From Sinorhizobium psoraleae (lineage in GTDB: Bacteria; Pseudomonadota; Alphaproteobacteria; Rhizobiales; Rhizobiaceae), in NCBI RefSeq assembly GCF_013283645.1, contig NZ_JABEKV010000001.1, positions 508,699 through 572,698 of the forward strand: 64,000 nucleotides of DNA. The letters are read 5' to 3'. The translations under genes and the position numbers were made by a program. The notes under the pieces were generated by a model. It had not been told where the DNA came from and did no database searches. It was given only the letters and a program-made list of their open reading frames with translations. Below, piece by piece: positions 51,035 through 61,613 of this stretch (positions are counted from its first letter, which is position 1; every line of letters begins with the position of its first letter).

Positions 51035-51919
51035 ATGAAAAGCTATGTGCTGACCGTCACCTGCAAATCCACCCGCGGCATCGTCGCTGCCATCACCGGC
51101 TATCTTGCGGAAAAAGGCTGTTACATCAGCGATAGCTCGCAATTCGATGATCTCCAGACGGGTCTTTTCTTCATGCGCCTCACCTTTATCAGTCAGGAAG
51201 GCGCGAAGCTGGAGGAACTGCGCGAAGGCTTTGCGCCGGTTATCAAGCGTTTTGAGATGACGATGGAGATCCGCGATTCCGAGGAGCGCATGAAGGTGCT
51301 GTTGATGGTGTCGCGCTTCGGCCATTGCCTGAACGACCTGCTCTACCGCTGGAAGATCGGCGCGCTGCCGATCGACATCGTCGGCGTCGTCTCCAACCAC
51401 TTCGACTACCAGAAGGTGGTCGTCAACCACGACATTCCCTTCCACCACATCAAGGTGACCAAGGAGAACAAGCCGCAAGCCGAAGCGCGGCTGATGGAAA
51501 TCGTCGAGCAGAGCGAAGCCGAGCTTGTGGTGCTCGCCCGCTACATGCAGGTCCTATCCGATCAGCTCTGCAAGAAGATGTCGGGACGGATCATCAACAT
51601 CCACCATTCCTTCCTGCCGAGCTTCAAAGGGGCGAACCCCTACAAGCAGGCCTATGAGCGCGGCGTGAAGCTGATCGGCGCAACGGCGCATTACGTCACC
51701 GCCGATCTCGACGAGGGTCCGATCATCGAACAGGACATCGCCCGCATCACCCATGCCCAGAGCGCCGAAGATTATGTCTCGATCGGCCGCGATGTCGAAA
51801 GCCAGGTGCTGGCCCGGGCCGTGCACGCCCACATCCACCACCGCTGCTTCATCAACGGCAACCGCGTCGTCGTCTTCCCGCCAAGCCCGGGAAGCTATGC
51901 GTCGGAGCGGATGGGCTGA
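51035..51919 (+). CDS. purU: Formyltetrahydrofolate deformylase
   Basis: This 294-residue enzyme releases formate from 10-formyl-THF. It has an N-terminal ACT-like regulatory domain (YVLTVTCKSTRGIVAAITGYLAE) and a C-terminal formyltransferase fold. Catalytic residues lie in IINIHHSFLPSFKGANPY and AHYVTADLDEGPIIEQD. It is monocistronic between the isomerase and thiolase genes. Its folate link makes sense beside N-methyl and one-carbon catabolism, but no direct partner is adjacent. Confidence 0.95.
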   Translation: MKSYVLTVTCKSTRGIVAAITGYLAEKGCYISDSSQFDDLQTGLFFMRLTFISQEGAKLEELREGFAPVIKRFEMTMEIRDSEERMKVLLMVSRFGHCLNDLLYRWKIGALPIDIVGVVSNHFDYQKVVVNHDIPFHHIKVTKENKPQAEARLMEIVEQSEAELVVLARYMQVLSDQLCKKMSGRIINIHHSFLPSFKGANPYKQAYERGVKLIGATAHYVTADLDEGPIIEQDIARITHAQSAEDYVSIGRDVESQVLARAVHAHIHHRCFINGNRVVVFPPSPGSYASERMG

Positions 51920-52014
51920 CGTAACCAGCGACTGCCGCTGTTGCTTCGCCGTTTTCCGCGGCTATAGTCGCTCTCAGATTACGCTGACGCGCACGCGTGG
52001 GGCTGAGGGCGCTT

Positions 52015-52076
52015 GCCCCTCACCCTGGCCCTCTCCCCGCTGGCGGGGAGAAGGTCGCGGCAGCGGGATGAGGGGC
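52015..52076. repeat. RIME-like palindromic repeat, copy 1
   Basis: The 62-bp element has outer arms GCCCCTCA (52015-52022) and TGAGGGGC (52069-52076) and an inner stem CTCCCCGC/GCGGGGAG around TG (52033-52050). It is followed by AAGGTCGCGGCAGCGGGATG, as in copy 3. It matches the general form of rhizobial intergenic mosaic elements and lies just before the thiolase gene. Confidence 0.8.
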
Positions 52077-52108
52077 GGAAACGTCGCTCTCCATTTGGGA
52101 GGACGAAG

Positions 52109-53290
52109 ATGAGCAATCGCGATCCAGTGGTTATAGTGTCGGCGGCGCGTACGCCGATGGGTGCCTTTCAGGGAGGATTGAAGGACCTGACGGCACCGGA
52201 ACTCGGCGCCATCGCCTTGAAGACGGCTCTCGAACGCGCCGCTCTCGACTCGGTCGACGAGGTGCTGATGGGCAATGTCTTGCCGGCCGGCATCGGCCAG
52301 AATCCCGCTCGCCAGGCGGCGATTGGCGCTGGCCTCGGAAAGGAAACGCCCTCGACCACTGTCTCGAAGGTCTGCGGCTCCGGCATGAAGGCGCTGATGC
52401 TCGGCCACGATGCGCTTCTCTCCGGCAGTGCGTCGGTGATCGCCGCCGGCGGCATGGAGTCGATGACCAACGCCCCCTATCTGCTGCCCAAGGCCCGTGG
52501 TGGTTTCCGGCTCGGCCACGGCGAGGTCAAGGACCACATGTTCCTCGACGGGCTGGAGGACGCCTATTCCGGTCGGTTGATGGGCACCTATGCCGAGGAT
52601 ACGGCTCAGCACTATCAATTCTCGCGCGCCGATCAGGACGCCTTCGCCCTGCGCTCTCTGGAACGAGCGCTGAAAGCGGCGGAGGACAAGTCCTTTGCCG
52701 ATGAGATCGTGGCGATCACCGATGGTGGCAAGCGCGGGAGTGCGAACCTGGAGCGCGACGAACAGCCGACGAAGGCCGATCCCGCGAAGATACCGAAGCT
52801 GAAACCCGCCTTTCGCGACGGCGGCAGCGTCACGGCTGCCAATTCCTCCTCCATCTCCGACGGCGGCGCCGCCCTGATCCTGATGCGCGCCAGCGAAGCG
52901 GAGAAGCGTGGGCTGACACCGCTTGCGATCGTCGCCGGCCATGCGGGCCACGCCCAGGAGCCCGCCTGGTTTACCACAGCACCGATCAGCGCCATCGAGA
53001 AGCTCATGGACAAGCTGAATTGGGAGAAAGGCAGCGTCGGCCTCTACGAGATCAATGAGGCCTTTGCCGTTGTCGCCATGGCGGCGATCCGCGACCTCGG
53101 CCTCTCCGACGACATCGTCAACATCCATGGCGGCGCCTGTGCTCTCGGCCACCCGATCGGCGCCTCCGGCGCTCGCATCGTCGTGACGTTGCTCCATGCG
53201 ATGCGCGCGAATGGGGTCAAGCGCGGCATCGCCTCGCTCTGCATCGGCGGCGGCGAGGCGACGGCGGTCGGGCTGGAACTGTTGCAGTAG
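52109..53290 (+). CDS. Acetyl-CoA C-acyltransferase (thiolase)
   Basis: This 393-residue thiolase has active-site Cys89 in VSKVCGSGMKAL, the NEAFAV and GGACALGHPIGASGAR (catalytic His) blocks and IASLCIGGGEA with the second Cys. Length and motifs fit biosynthetic or degradative acetoacetyl-CoA thiolases. Beside tyrosine catabolism (which yields acetoacetate) and branched-chain oxo-acid oxidation it may cleave acetoacetyl-CoA; a polyhydroxybutyrate role cannot be excluded. GGGAGG precedes the ATG at 52109. Confidence 0.93.
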   Translation: MSNRDPVVIVSAARTPMGAFQGGLKDLTAPELGAIALKTALERAALDSVDEVLMGNVLPAGIGQNPARQAAIGAGLGKETPSTTVSKVCGSGMKALMLGHDALLSGSASVIAAGGMESMTNAPYLLPKARGGFRLGHGEVKDHMFLDGLEDAYSGRLMGTYAEDTAQHYQFSRADQDAFALRSLERALKAAEDKSFADEIVAITDGGKRGSANLERDEQPTKADPAKIPKLKPAFRDGGSVTAANSSSISDGGAALILMRASEAEKRGLTPLAIVAGHAGHAQEPAWFTTAPISAIEKLMDKLNWEKGSVGLYEINEAFAVVAMAAIRDLGLSDDIVNIHGGACALGHPIGASGARIVVTLLHAMRANGVKRGIASLCIGGGEATAVGLELLQ

Positions 53291-53309
53291 CAAGTTTCTG
53301 AGCTTCTTT

Positions 53310-53350
53310 GCCCCTCACCCCAACCCTCTCTCCGCTCGCGGGGAGAGGGG
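53310..53350. repeat. RIME-like palindromic repeat, copy 2 (partial)
   Basis: GCCCCTCACCCCAACCC is followed by a stem CCCTCTCTCCGC (53324-53335) and GCGGGGAGAGGG (53338-53349) with one mismatch and loop TC. The second outer arm found in copies 1 and 3 is not seen, so this is a half element. It lies 19 bp after the thiolase stop. Confidence 0.7.
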
Positions 53351-53467
53351 ACAGTCGTGATCTGATTTGTCGCTCTACATGCAAATTGGAGCCTGACCCG
53401 CGGACGGCTTTGGGCGGCCGGGGTTTAGGGAGAAGCGGCGATGGGATTGAATGGGGCGCGGCTTGCT

Positions 53468-53515
53468 CCTTCTCCCCGCCTGCGGGGAGAAGGTCGCGGC
53501 AGCGGGTTGAGGGGC
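53468..53515. repeat. RIME-like palindromic repeat, copy 3
   Basis: CCTTCTCCCCGC (53468-53479) and GCGGGGAGAAGG (53482-53493) form a perfect 12-bp stem with loop CT. The tail TCGCGGCAGCGGGTTGAGGGGC then matches copy 1. It ends 13 bp before the lpd stop and may mark the mRNA end of the bkd operon. Confidence 0.8.
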
Positions 53516-53528
53516 AATCTCGCCCGCC

Positions 53529-54923
53529 TCAAATATGCAGCGCGTGGCCCAATCCCTTGAAAGCCGCTTCCTGAAAGGCCTCCGACTGGGTCGGGTGAGC
53601 GTGGATCGTGCCGGCAATGTCTTCCAGACGAGCGCCCATCTCGATCGACAGCGCGAAGGTCGCCGAGAGTTCCGAAACGCCGTGGCCGACCGCATGGATG
53701 CCGAGCACGAGGTGATTGTCGGCGCGTGCGACGATGCGGACGAAGCCGTCTTCGGAAAGCGTCGTCATGGCACGGCCGTTCGCCTGGAACGGGAACTGGC
53801 CGATCTTGATTTCGATGCCGGTCGCGCGTGCCTCATCCGGTGAAAGGCCGGCGCTGACGATCTCCGGATCGGTGAAGCAGACGGCCGGGATGCAATGTTT
53901 GTCCCAGCTCCGCTTACGCCCGGCAACGATCTCGGCGACCATCTCGCCCTGCGCCATGGCGCGATGCGCGAGCATCGGCTCGCCGGTGACGTCGCCGATG
54001 GCGTAGATGCCGCGCATCGAGGTGCGGCACTGGTCGTCGATGCGGATGAATTTTCCGGCGCGATCGATGTCGATCTCCTCGATCCCCCAACCCTCCGTCA
54101 CGGGTCTGCGCCCGACCGTCACGAGGACCTTTTCGGCAGGTACCTCGAAGGGGCGCCCGTTTTCTTCCGCAAGCAGGCCGCGGCCGTCCGCCGAGAGCCG
54201 CTTGGCGGCGGTGCGCGTGAAGACGTCGACGCCGAGTTCGGCGAGGCGCTTCATCACCGGCTTTGAAAGATCTGCGTCGTATTGCGGCAGGATGCGGTCC
54301 ATGGCTTCAAGCACGGTCACCTTCGAGCCCAGTTTGGCGAAGGCGGTGCCGAGTTCCAGGCCGATATAGCCGCCCCCGATGACGGCGAGCGTCTGCGGAA
54401 CAGTCTTCAGCGCCAGCGCTCCGGTCGAGGAGATGACCTTGTCGCCGAAGGGCAGGTCGGGAAGTTCGACCGGCGCCGAGCCGGTGGCGATGACAACCGC
54501 CTCGGCACGAATGCGCTGCAGGCCGGTCTCGGTCTCGACGTCGACGGTCTTGCCGTCGACGAAGCGCGCCTCGCCGACCACGGCCTTGACCCCTGCCTTC
54601 TTCAACAGGCCCGTGACCCCGCTATTCAGCCGTCCAACGATGCCGTCCTTCCAGGCGACCGTCTGCGCCAGGTCGATCGCCGGCGCGCTCAGCGAAAGGC
54701 CGAGGGGATTCTTGCCCGACGCCGCCGCGCGGAGTTTGTGGAATTCGTCGGCCGCGTGGATCAGCGCCTTCGAGGGAATGCAGCCGACATTCAGGCAGGT
54801 GCCGCCGGCCTTTGCTTTTTCGACGATGACCGTGTCGACGCCGAGTTGGCCCGCGCGGATGGCGCAGATATAGCCGCCGGGACCGGCGCCAAGCACCAGA
54901 AGTTTGCAGGAAATTTCCTTCAT
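53529..54923 (-). CDS. lpdA: Dihydrolipoyl dehydrogenase (E3) of the branched-chain complex
   Basis: This 464-residue flavoprotein has the FAD motif LGAGPGGYICAIRAGQ, the redox-active disulfide GGTCLNVGCIPSK, a central NAD site (VIGGGYIGLELG) and the C-terminal HAHPTQSEAF catalytic His. The ATG at 54923 gives a normal N-terminus; the TTG at 54941 that opens the frame is not credible. It is the last gene of the bkd operon and regenerates lipoate on E2. Confidence 0.95.
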   Translation of the reverse strand: MKEISCKLLVLGAGPGGYICAIRAGQLGVDTVIVEKAKAGGTCLNVGCIPSKALIHAADEFHKLRAAASGKNPLGLSLSAPAIDLAQTVAWKDGIVGRLNSGVTGLLKKAGVKAVVGEARFVDGKTVDVETETGLQRIRAEAVVIATGSAPVELPDLPFGDKVISSTGALALKTVPQTLAVIGGGYIGLELGTAFAKLGSKVTVLEAMDRILPQYDADLSKPVMKRLAELGVDVFTRTAAKRLSADGRGLLAEENGRPFEVPAEKVLVTVGRRPVTEGWGIEEIDIDRAGKFIRIDDQCRTSMRGIYAIGDVTGEPMLAHRAMAQGEMVAEIVAGRKRSWDKHCIPAVCFTDPEIVSAGLSPDEARATGIEIKIGQFPFQANGRAMTTLSEDGFVRIVARADNHLVLGIHAVGHGVSELSATFALSIEMGARLEDIAGTIHAHPTQSEAFQEAAFKGLGHALHI

Positions 54924-54930
54924 GACCGCA

Positions 54931-56211
54931 TCACCCTTCAACGAAAATCAGCGCCGGCGTTTCGAGCAGCGTCTTCAACCGCTGGACGAAGGTCGCGGCA
55001 TCCCAGCCATCGATGACGCGGTGATCGAAGCTTGACGAAAGATTCATGATCTTGCGCGGCACGAATTGCGTCCCGTCCCAGACCGGACGGACTGCGATCT
55101 TGTTGACCCCGACAATCGCGACCTCCGGATGGTTGATGACCGGCGTCGAGGCGATACCGCCGAGTGCTCCGAGCGAACTGACGGTGATGGTTGAGCCGGT
55201 CAACTCGTCGCGGGTTGCGGTTCCCGTGCGGGCGGCATCCGCCAGCCTGTTCAACTCGGCGGCGCAATCCCAGATTCCGCGTGCTTCGGCGTGGCGGACG
55301 ACCGGAACAGTCAGGCCGGCGGGGGTCTGGGTGGCGATGCCGATATGCACGGCCGCATGCCGATGAATGATTCCCGCGCCGTCATCGAAGGTCGCGTTGA
55401 CGCCCGGCTGGTCGGCGATCGTCTTTACCAGCGCCCGCATCAGAAAGGGCAGGACCGTCAGTTTCAGCTGATCGGGTTTGCGGTCGCGGTTCATTGTCGC
55501 GCGCAAGTCCTCGAGCGCGGTCATGTCCACTTCCTCCACATAGGTGATGTGGGGAATGCGAGAGGTGGAGAGCGTCATCTTTTCGGCGATGCGGCGTCTC
55601 AGGCCAGTGACCTTGATTTCCTCCACCGCGGTCTTGCGGACGAGACCGGTTGTCGCCGGCGCCGGCTGAGCACCGCGGCTCAGGAAAAGATCGAGGTCCT
55701 CGTGGGTGATCCGGCCCGCCGGCCCGGTGCCGGTTACCTGCCTGAGGTCCACGCCGCTGTCCTTCGCGCGCAGCCGGACGGCCGGCGAGGCGAGCGGCTT
55801 TTTGGAAACGTCCAACGCCTCGCGCGGCGCCGGTGCCGGCTTTGGCTCGGTCCTCTCAGGCTTCGGCGGTGCTTTCGCCGCCGGCGGGGCAGAGACGGCG
55901 ACGGGCTCGTCCAGCACGGCTTCGGCAAGTGCCTCCGGAACGCTGTCCGGGGGTGCTTCGCCCTCTTCGCCAGCGGTTTCGATTCTGACGAGCGGGGCCT
56001 TGACCGCGACCGTGTCGCCGATTTCAGCGCCAAGCCACAAAACCTTGCCGGTGACCGGCGAGGGAATCTCGACGGTCGCCTTGTCGGTCATGACGGCGGC
56101 GAGCACCATGTCCTCGCGTACGGGATCGCCGGGCTTCACGTGCCATTCGACAAGTTCGGCCTCGGCGACGCCTTCGCCGACATCCGGCATCTTGATGATA
56201 AATTCGCCCAT
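54931..56211 (-). CDS. bkdB: Branched-chain 2-oxoacid dehydrogenase E2 (lipoamide acyltransferase)
   Basis: This 426-residue protein has one N-terminal lipoyl domain (lipoyl Lys in MTDKATVEIPS), a Pro/Ala hinge, a peripheral-subunit-binding domain (SPAVRLRAKDSGVDLRQVTG) and a catalytic acyltransferase domain with SFDHRVIDGWDAA. It transfers the acyl group from E1 to CoA. The ATG at 56211 is chosen over an upstream frame. It starts 2 bp after the E1 beta gene and overlaps the ribosome site of the E3 gene. Confidence 0.96.
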   Translation of the reverse strand: MGEFIIKMPDVGEGVAEAELVEWHVKPGDPVREDMVLAAVMTDKATVEIPSPVTGKVLWLGAEIGDTVAVKAPLVRIETAGEEGEAPPDSVPEALAEAVLDEPVAVSAPPAAKAPPKPERTEPKPAPAPREALDVSKKPLASPAVRLRAKDSGVDLRQVTGTGPAGRITHEDLDLFLSRGAQPAPATTGLVRKTAVEEIKVTGLRRRIAEKMTLSTSRIPHITYVEEVDMTALEDLRATMNRDRKPDQLKLTVLPFLMRALVKTIADQPGVNATFDDGAGIIHRHAAVHIGIATQTPAGLTVPVVRHAEARGIWDCAAELNRLADAARTGTATRDELTGSTITVSSLGALGGIASTPVINHPEVAIVGVNKIAVRPVWDGTQFVPRKIMNLSSSFDHRVIDGWDAATFVQRLKTLLETPALIFVEG

Positions 56212-56213
56212 CG

Positions 56214-57227
56214 TCAGGCCTCCATCACTTCGGTGAGCGCGCGGCCGACGCGCGCGGGGCCGGGGAAATAGTCCCATTCCTGAGCGTGCGGGTAAGGTGT
56301 GTCCCAGCCGGTGACCCGTACGACAGGGGCTTCCAGATGATAGAAGCAATGCTCCTGAACGAGGGACACGAGCTCGCCGCCGAAGCCCGATGTGAGCGTC
56401 GCCTCGTGCACCACGACGCAGCGCCCGGTCTTCGTCACTGACTGTACGATCGTATCGAGGTCGAGCGGCAACAGGCTGCGCAAGTCGATCACCTCCGCAT
56501 CGATTCCGGTTTCCTCCGCGGCGGCGAGTGCGACATGCACCATGGTTCCATAGGCGATCACGGTCACGGCCGAGCCCGTCCGGCGGATTTCGGCCTTGCC
56601 GATCGGGATCGTATAATGCCCTTCCGGCACGTCGCCGAGTTCATGCTTCGACCACGGCGTCACCGGACGTTCATGGTGACCGTCGAACGGGCCATTGTAG
56701 AGCCGTTTCGGCTCCAGGAACATCACCGGATCGGGATCCTCGATCGCCGAAATCAGGAGCCCCTTGGCGTCGTAAGGGTTCGACGGCACGATGACCTTCA
56801 GACCGCAGACATGGGTGAAAAGCGCTTCCGGGCTCTGGCTGTGTGTCTGGCCACCGAAGATGCCGCCACCGGTCGGCATGCGCAGAACGATCGGGCAGGT
56901 GAAATCGCCGTTCGAGCGGTAGCGAATGCGCGCCGCCTCCTGGGTAATCTGGTCGTAGGCCGGATACATGTAGTCGGCGAACTGGATCTCCACGCAGGGC
57001 TTCAGCCCATAGGCCGCCATGCCGATGGCTGTGCCGACGATGCCGGATTCGCTGATCGGCGCGTCGAAACAGCGGGTCTTTCCGTACTTCGCCTGAAGCC
57101 CTTGCGTGCAGCGGAAAACGCCGCCGAAATAGCCGACGTCCTCGCCGAAGACGACGACGTTCTCGTCGCGCGCCATCGACACGTCCATGGCGCTGCGCAC
57201 CGCTTCGATCATTGTCATTCTGGCCAT
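56214..57227 (-). CDS. bkdAB: Branched-chain 2-oxoacid dehydrogenase E1 beta
   Basis: This 337-residue transketolase-like E1 beta begins MARMTMIEAVRSAMD. It has FGEDVGYFGGVF, IQFADYMYPAYDQI and HSQSPEALFTHVCGLKVIVPSNPYDAKGL blocks. With E1 alpha it decarboxylates the 2-oxoacids of valine, leucine and isoleucine using TPP. It starts 1 bp after the E1 alpha stop, indicating coupled translation. Confidence 0.96.
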   Translation of the reverse strand: MARMTMIEAVRSAMDVSMARDENVVVFGEDVGYFGGVFRCTQGLQAKYGKTRCFDAPISESGIVGTAIGMAAYGLKPCVEIQFADYMYPAYDQITQEAARIRYRSNGDFTCPIVLRMPTGGGIFGGQTHSQSPEALFTHVCGLKVIVPSNPYDAKGLLISAIEDPDPVMFLEPKRLYNGPFDGHHERPVTPWSKHELGDVPEGHYTIPIGKAEIRRTGSAVTVIAYGTMVHVALAAAEETGIDAEVIDLRSLLPLDLDTIVQSVTKTGRCVVVHEATLTSGFGGELVSLVQEHCFYHLEAPVVRVTGWDTPYPHAQEWDYFPGPARVGRALTEVMEA

Positions 57228-57228
57228 G

Positions 57229-58815
<1,587 letters not shown>

Positions 58816-60147
58816 TCAGACCGGTGGCGCGATCTCGATCGGCGTGCCATCGGAAAAGCGCGACAGCCGGAAATTCGCGGGATCGACGATCGGCCGAGCT
58901 CCCGTGACGAGGTCGGCGACGAGGTGACCGGCGCCGGGGCCGATACCGAAGCCGTGGCCGGAAAAGCCGGTGGCTATGATCAGGCCGGGGACATTTTCAG
59001 CATGGGAAATGACCGGCACGGCATCGGGCGTAACATCGATCAGGCCGCCCCAGATCTGCAGCGGCGCCGTCTGCCGGAGTGCCGGGAAGACCTTTCTCGC
59101 CTCCTCGAACGCCCTTAACGCGGAGCGCGAATCGGGTCGGGGGTCGAGGATCCGGTGCCGTTCGAAGGCGCCCGGGCGGTCGAGCGGCACGGGTGCGATC
59201 TCGAAGAGCTCGCGCCAGCTCTGCGCGCTCAGTCCAACCTGCACGGCTTCGCCCTCGGCCTTTCGCGCGGGCTGAAAATCACGAAAGAAAGTGAAACTGT
59301 CCGGGGCGATTGGGTGCAGGTTGGCGCTGCCGTCGGCGATCGTATAGCCGCCATCGAGGCGCTTTCGATAGGCATAGGTCGCCGTCGCGGCGGCGCCCTC
59401 GGGTCCGCCGTCGACCGCTGCGGTTCTCAGCACGGTGTTGCGCACCTTCAGCTGCGGTAGCCGGATTCCGAGGCCCTTGCAGAAGAGCCGCGACCAGGCG
59501 CCGCCGGCAAGGACGACTGTCGTGGTTTCGATGCGACCCTTTTCCGTGATGACGGCGCTGATCCGGCCAGCACTTCTCTCGACTCCGCGTACAGCACAGC
59601 CGGTAACGATGTGCGCCCCGGCGCGTCGCGCCCCTGCTGCGAGTGCCGGCACCGCCTTCTGCGGCTCGGCCCGGCCGTCGCTAGGGGTAAAGAGCGCGCC
59701 TTTGTAGCGGGTTGTGGCTCCCGACATCCTGGACTGCGTTTCGTCCGCGCCGATCTGGCGGCTGTCGACGCCATATTGCCTTGCATGCGTCAGCCAGGCG
59801 TCGCGGTTGGCGATATCCTGTTCGTTTTCCGAAATATACAGGATGCCGCTGCGGCGAAATCCGGTTTCGCCGCCGACGCGCGCATCGAGCGTGTCCCAGA
59901 TTTTCAGTGCCGCCATGGCAAGCGGGATCTCGCGGCGGTCGCGGCCCATGACGCGCACCCATCCCCAATTGCGGCTCGACTGTTCGCCGCCGAGCGCACC
60001 TTTCTCGCAGAGCACGACTTGAATGCCGCGCTCGGCAAGGAAAAGCGCCGTGCTGACGCCGATGATGCCACCGCCGATGATGACGACGTCGGCTTTCGGG
60101 GGCAGCGAATTGTCGGTGATGACGGGGTCGAGAACGGGACCGGGCAT
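58816..60147 (-). CDS. FAD-dependent oxidoreductase, DadA/DAO family
   Basis: This 443-residue flavoprotein has an FAD motif VVIIGGGIIGVSTALFLAERG near residues 21-41. QSSRNWGWVR and the C-terminal GLIDVTPDAVPVISHAENVPGLIIATGFSGHGFGIGPG block are typical of D-amino-acid or imino-acid dehydrogenases. It probably oxidises an amine or D-amino acid, but the substrate is unknown. It is divergent from the SDR gene with a 243-bp gap. Confidence 0.88.
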   Translation of the reverse strand: MPGPVLDPVITDNSLPPKADVVIIGGGIIGVSTALFLAERGIQVVLCEKGALGGEQSSRNWGWVRVMGRDRREIPLAMAALKIWDTLDARVGGETGFRRSGILYISENEQDIANRDAWLTHARQYGVDSRQIGADETQSRMSGATTRYKGALFTPSDGRAEPQKAVPALAAGARRAGAHIVTGCAVRGVERSAGRISAVITEKGRIETTTVVLAGGAWSRLFCKGLGIRLPQLKVRNTVLRTAAVDGGPEGAAATATYAYRKRLDGGYTIADGSANLHPIAPDSFTFFRDFQPARKAEGEAVQVGLSAQSWRELFEIAPVPLDRPGAFERHRILDPRPDSRSALRAFEEARKVFPALRQTAPLQIWGGLIDVTPDAVPVISHAENVPGLIIATGFSGHGFGIGPGAGHLVADLVTGARPIVDPANFRLSRFSDGTPIEIAPPV

Positions 60148-60390
60148 GAATGTCTCTTGATATGCGTGGCTTTCTGCTATCGCTGCATCCTTCGTCGGCC
60201 CCGATCAAGCCCAGGCGAGCGATTAGCTGACCAAGATGCACAATTCGCACGTGATCCAGGCGCTTCTATCTGTCTTTTTCCGATAAAAATACACTTCGAT
60301 TGCTTGACAGATCGGCGGGCTCCGATGTCTCTTGGCGAGCAGGACGCGGAACCCAGGGTCCGCGGGTGCAACACGGATGGGGAAGGAAAC

Positions 60391-61128
60391 ATGGGCGGGC
60401 TTCTGGCGGGAAAGCGGGCGGTGATCACGGCGGCGGCGCAAGGCATAGGCCGCGCGGCAGCCGAGGCTTTCAGCCGCGAGGGCGCCTCTGTCATTGCGAC
60501 CGACGTCAATGAGGAAAAACTCCGCGAACTTGCGGCGCAGGGCATCGAGATCGCGAAGCTCGACGTGCTCAGCGAAGAGGCGGTCGCCGCGTTTGCAGTG
60601 CGCACCGGCGCCATCGACGTTCTCTTCAACTGCGCCGGATTCGTCCACTCCGGCTCGATCCTCGAGGCGAGCGAAAAGGACTACGACTTCGCCTTCGACC
60701 TCAACGTGAAATCCATGTTCCGGATGATCCGCGCCTTCCTTCCCGGCATGATCGAAAAAGGCGGCGGCTCGATCATCAATATGTCGTCGGTGGCGGGCGT
60801 TCCGATGGGCGTGCCGAACCGCTTCGTCTATTCGGCGAGCAAGGCGGCGGTCGTCGGCCTTACCAAGTCGGTCGCGACCGATTTCATCAGCAAGGGCATC
60901 CGCTGCAACGCCATCGCACCGGGTACGGTCCAATCCCCCTCACTTGAGGAGCGGATGAAGGCTCAGGGCAACTACGAGCAGGCGCGCGCCGCCTTCATCG
61001 CGCGCCAGCCGATGGGGCGTCTTGGGACTCCCGCCGAGATCGCAGCGCTCGCCGTCTATCTCGGCAGCGATATTTCTGCCTATACGACCGGCCAGGTGCA
61101 TGTGATCGACGGCGGCATGAGTCTCTGA
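60391..61128 (+). CDS. Short-chain dehydrogenase/reductase
   Basis: This 245-residue classical SDR has a glycine motif TAAAQGIGRAAAE (AxxQGIG variant), NCAG, catalytic Ser in NMSSVAG and YSASK (Tyr-x-x-x-Lys), plus a C-terminal GQVHVIDGG. The TAAAQGIG form resembles 3-hydroxybutyrate dehydrogenase type 2 and related sugar-acid SDRs, but the substrate is not certain. GGAAGGA precedes the ATG at 60391; a longer frame upstream overlaps the divergent gene and is not real. Confidence 0.9.
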   Translation: MGGLLAGKRAVITAAAQGIGRAAAEAFSREGASVIATDVNEEKLRELAAQGIEIAKLDVLSEEAVAAFAVRTGAIDVLFNCAGFVHSGSILEASEKDYDFAFDLNVKSMFRMIRAFLPGMIEKGGGSIINMSSVAGVPMGVPNRFVYSASKAAVVGLTKSVATDFISKGIRCNAIAPGTVQSPSLEERMKAQGNYEQARAAFIARQPMGRLGTPAEIAALAVYLGSDISAYTTGQVHVIDGGMSL

Positions 61129-61184
61129 CACCGCGCAATACGGCCGGACTTCCAGAACTTTGGCCGAGACTCTATGCTCGCCGC

Positions 61185-61577
61185 ATGCGTGACGAAGACA
61201 GCAAACTCCGCCCGGTCCTGCGTATCGACTTTCCGCCCGGCGAGCGCCTTGGACGCGGCAAGATCATGCTCCTGGAGCTCATCCGCGAAACCGGTTCGAT
61301 TTCCGCCGCAGGGCGTGCGATGGACATGTCCTACCGGCGCGCCTGGCTGCTCGTCGATGCCTTGAACCGGATGTTCAAGGAGCCTTCGGTGGAATCGCAG
61401 CGCGGCGGCAAGCAAGGGGGCGGTGCCGCTGTCACGGCTTTCGGCGAAATGCTGATCCAGCGCTTCCGGGCGATGGAGGCAAAGGCTTGCGCGGCAATCG
61501 AGGATGACCTCGACTGGCTCGAGGCCGTTCGCGATCCCAATGCTGTTTCTGTGACGGAAACGGTTTCGGACAAGTGA
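61185..61577 (+). CDS. ModE-type regulator, DNA-binding domain only
   Basis: This 130-residue protein has the winged-helix N-terminal domain of ModE (KIMLLELIRETGSISAAGRAMDMSYRRAWLLVDALNRMF) and ends near residue 125. It lacks the molybdate-binding TOBE/MopI repeats of full ModE (about 260 residues). It is convergent with modABC on the other strand. Such short forms occur in alphaproteobacteria; how it would sense molybdate is unclear. Confidence 0.85.
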   Translation: MRDEDSKLRPVLRIDFPPGERLGRGKIMLLELIRETGSISAAGRAMDMSYRRAWLLVDALNRMFKEPSVESQRGGKQGGGAAVTAFGEMLIQRFRAMEAKACAAIEDDLDWLEAVRDPNAVSVTETVSDK

Positions 61578-61613
61578 GGCAAGACGCGAGCGAAAGCCGG
61601 GCCTCATCCGCCC

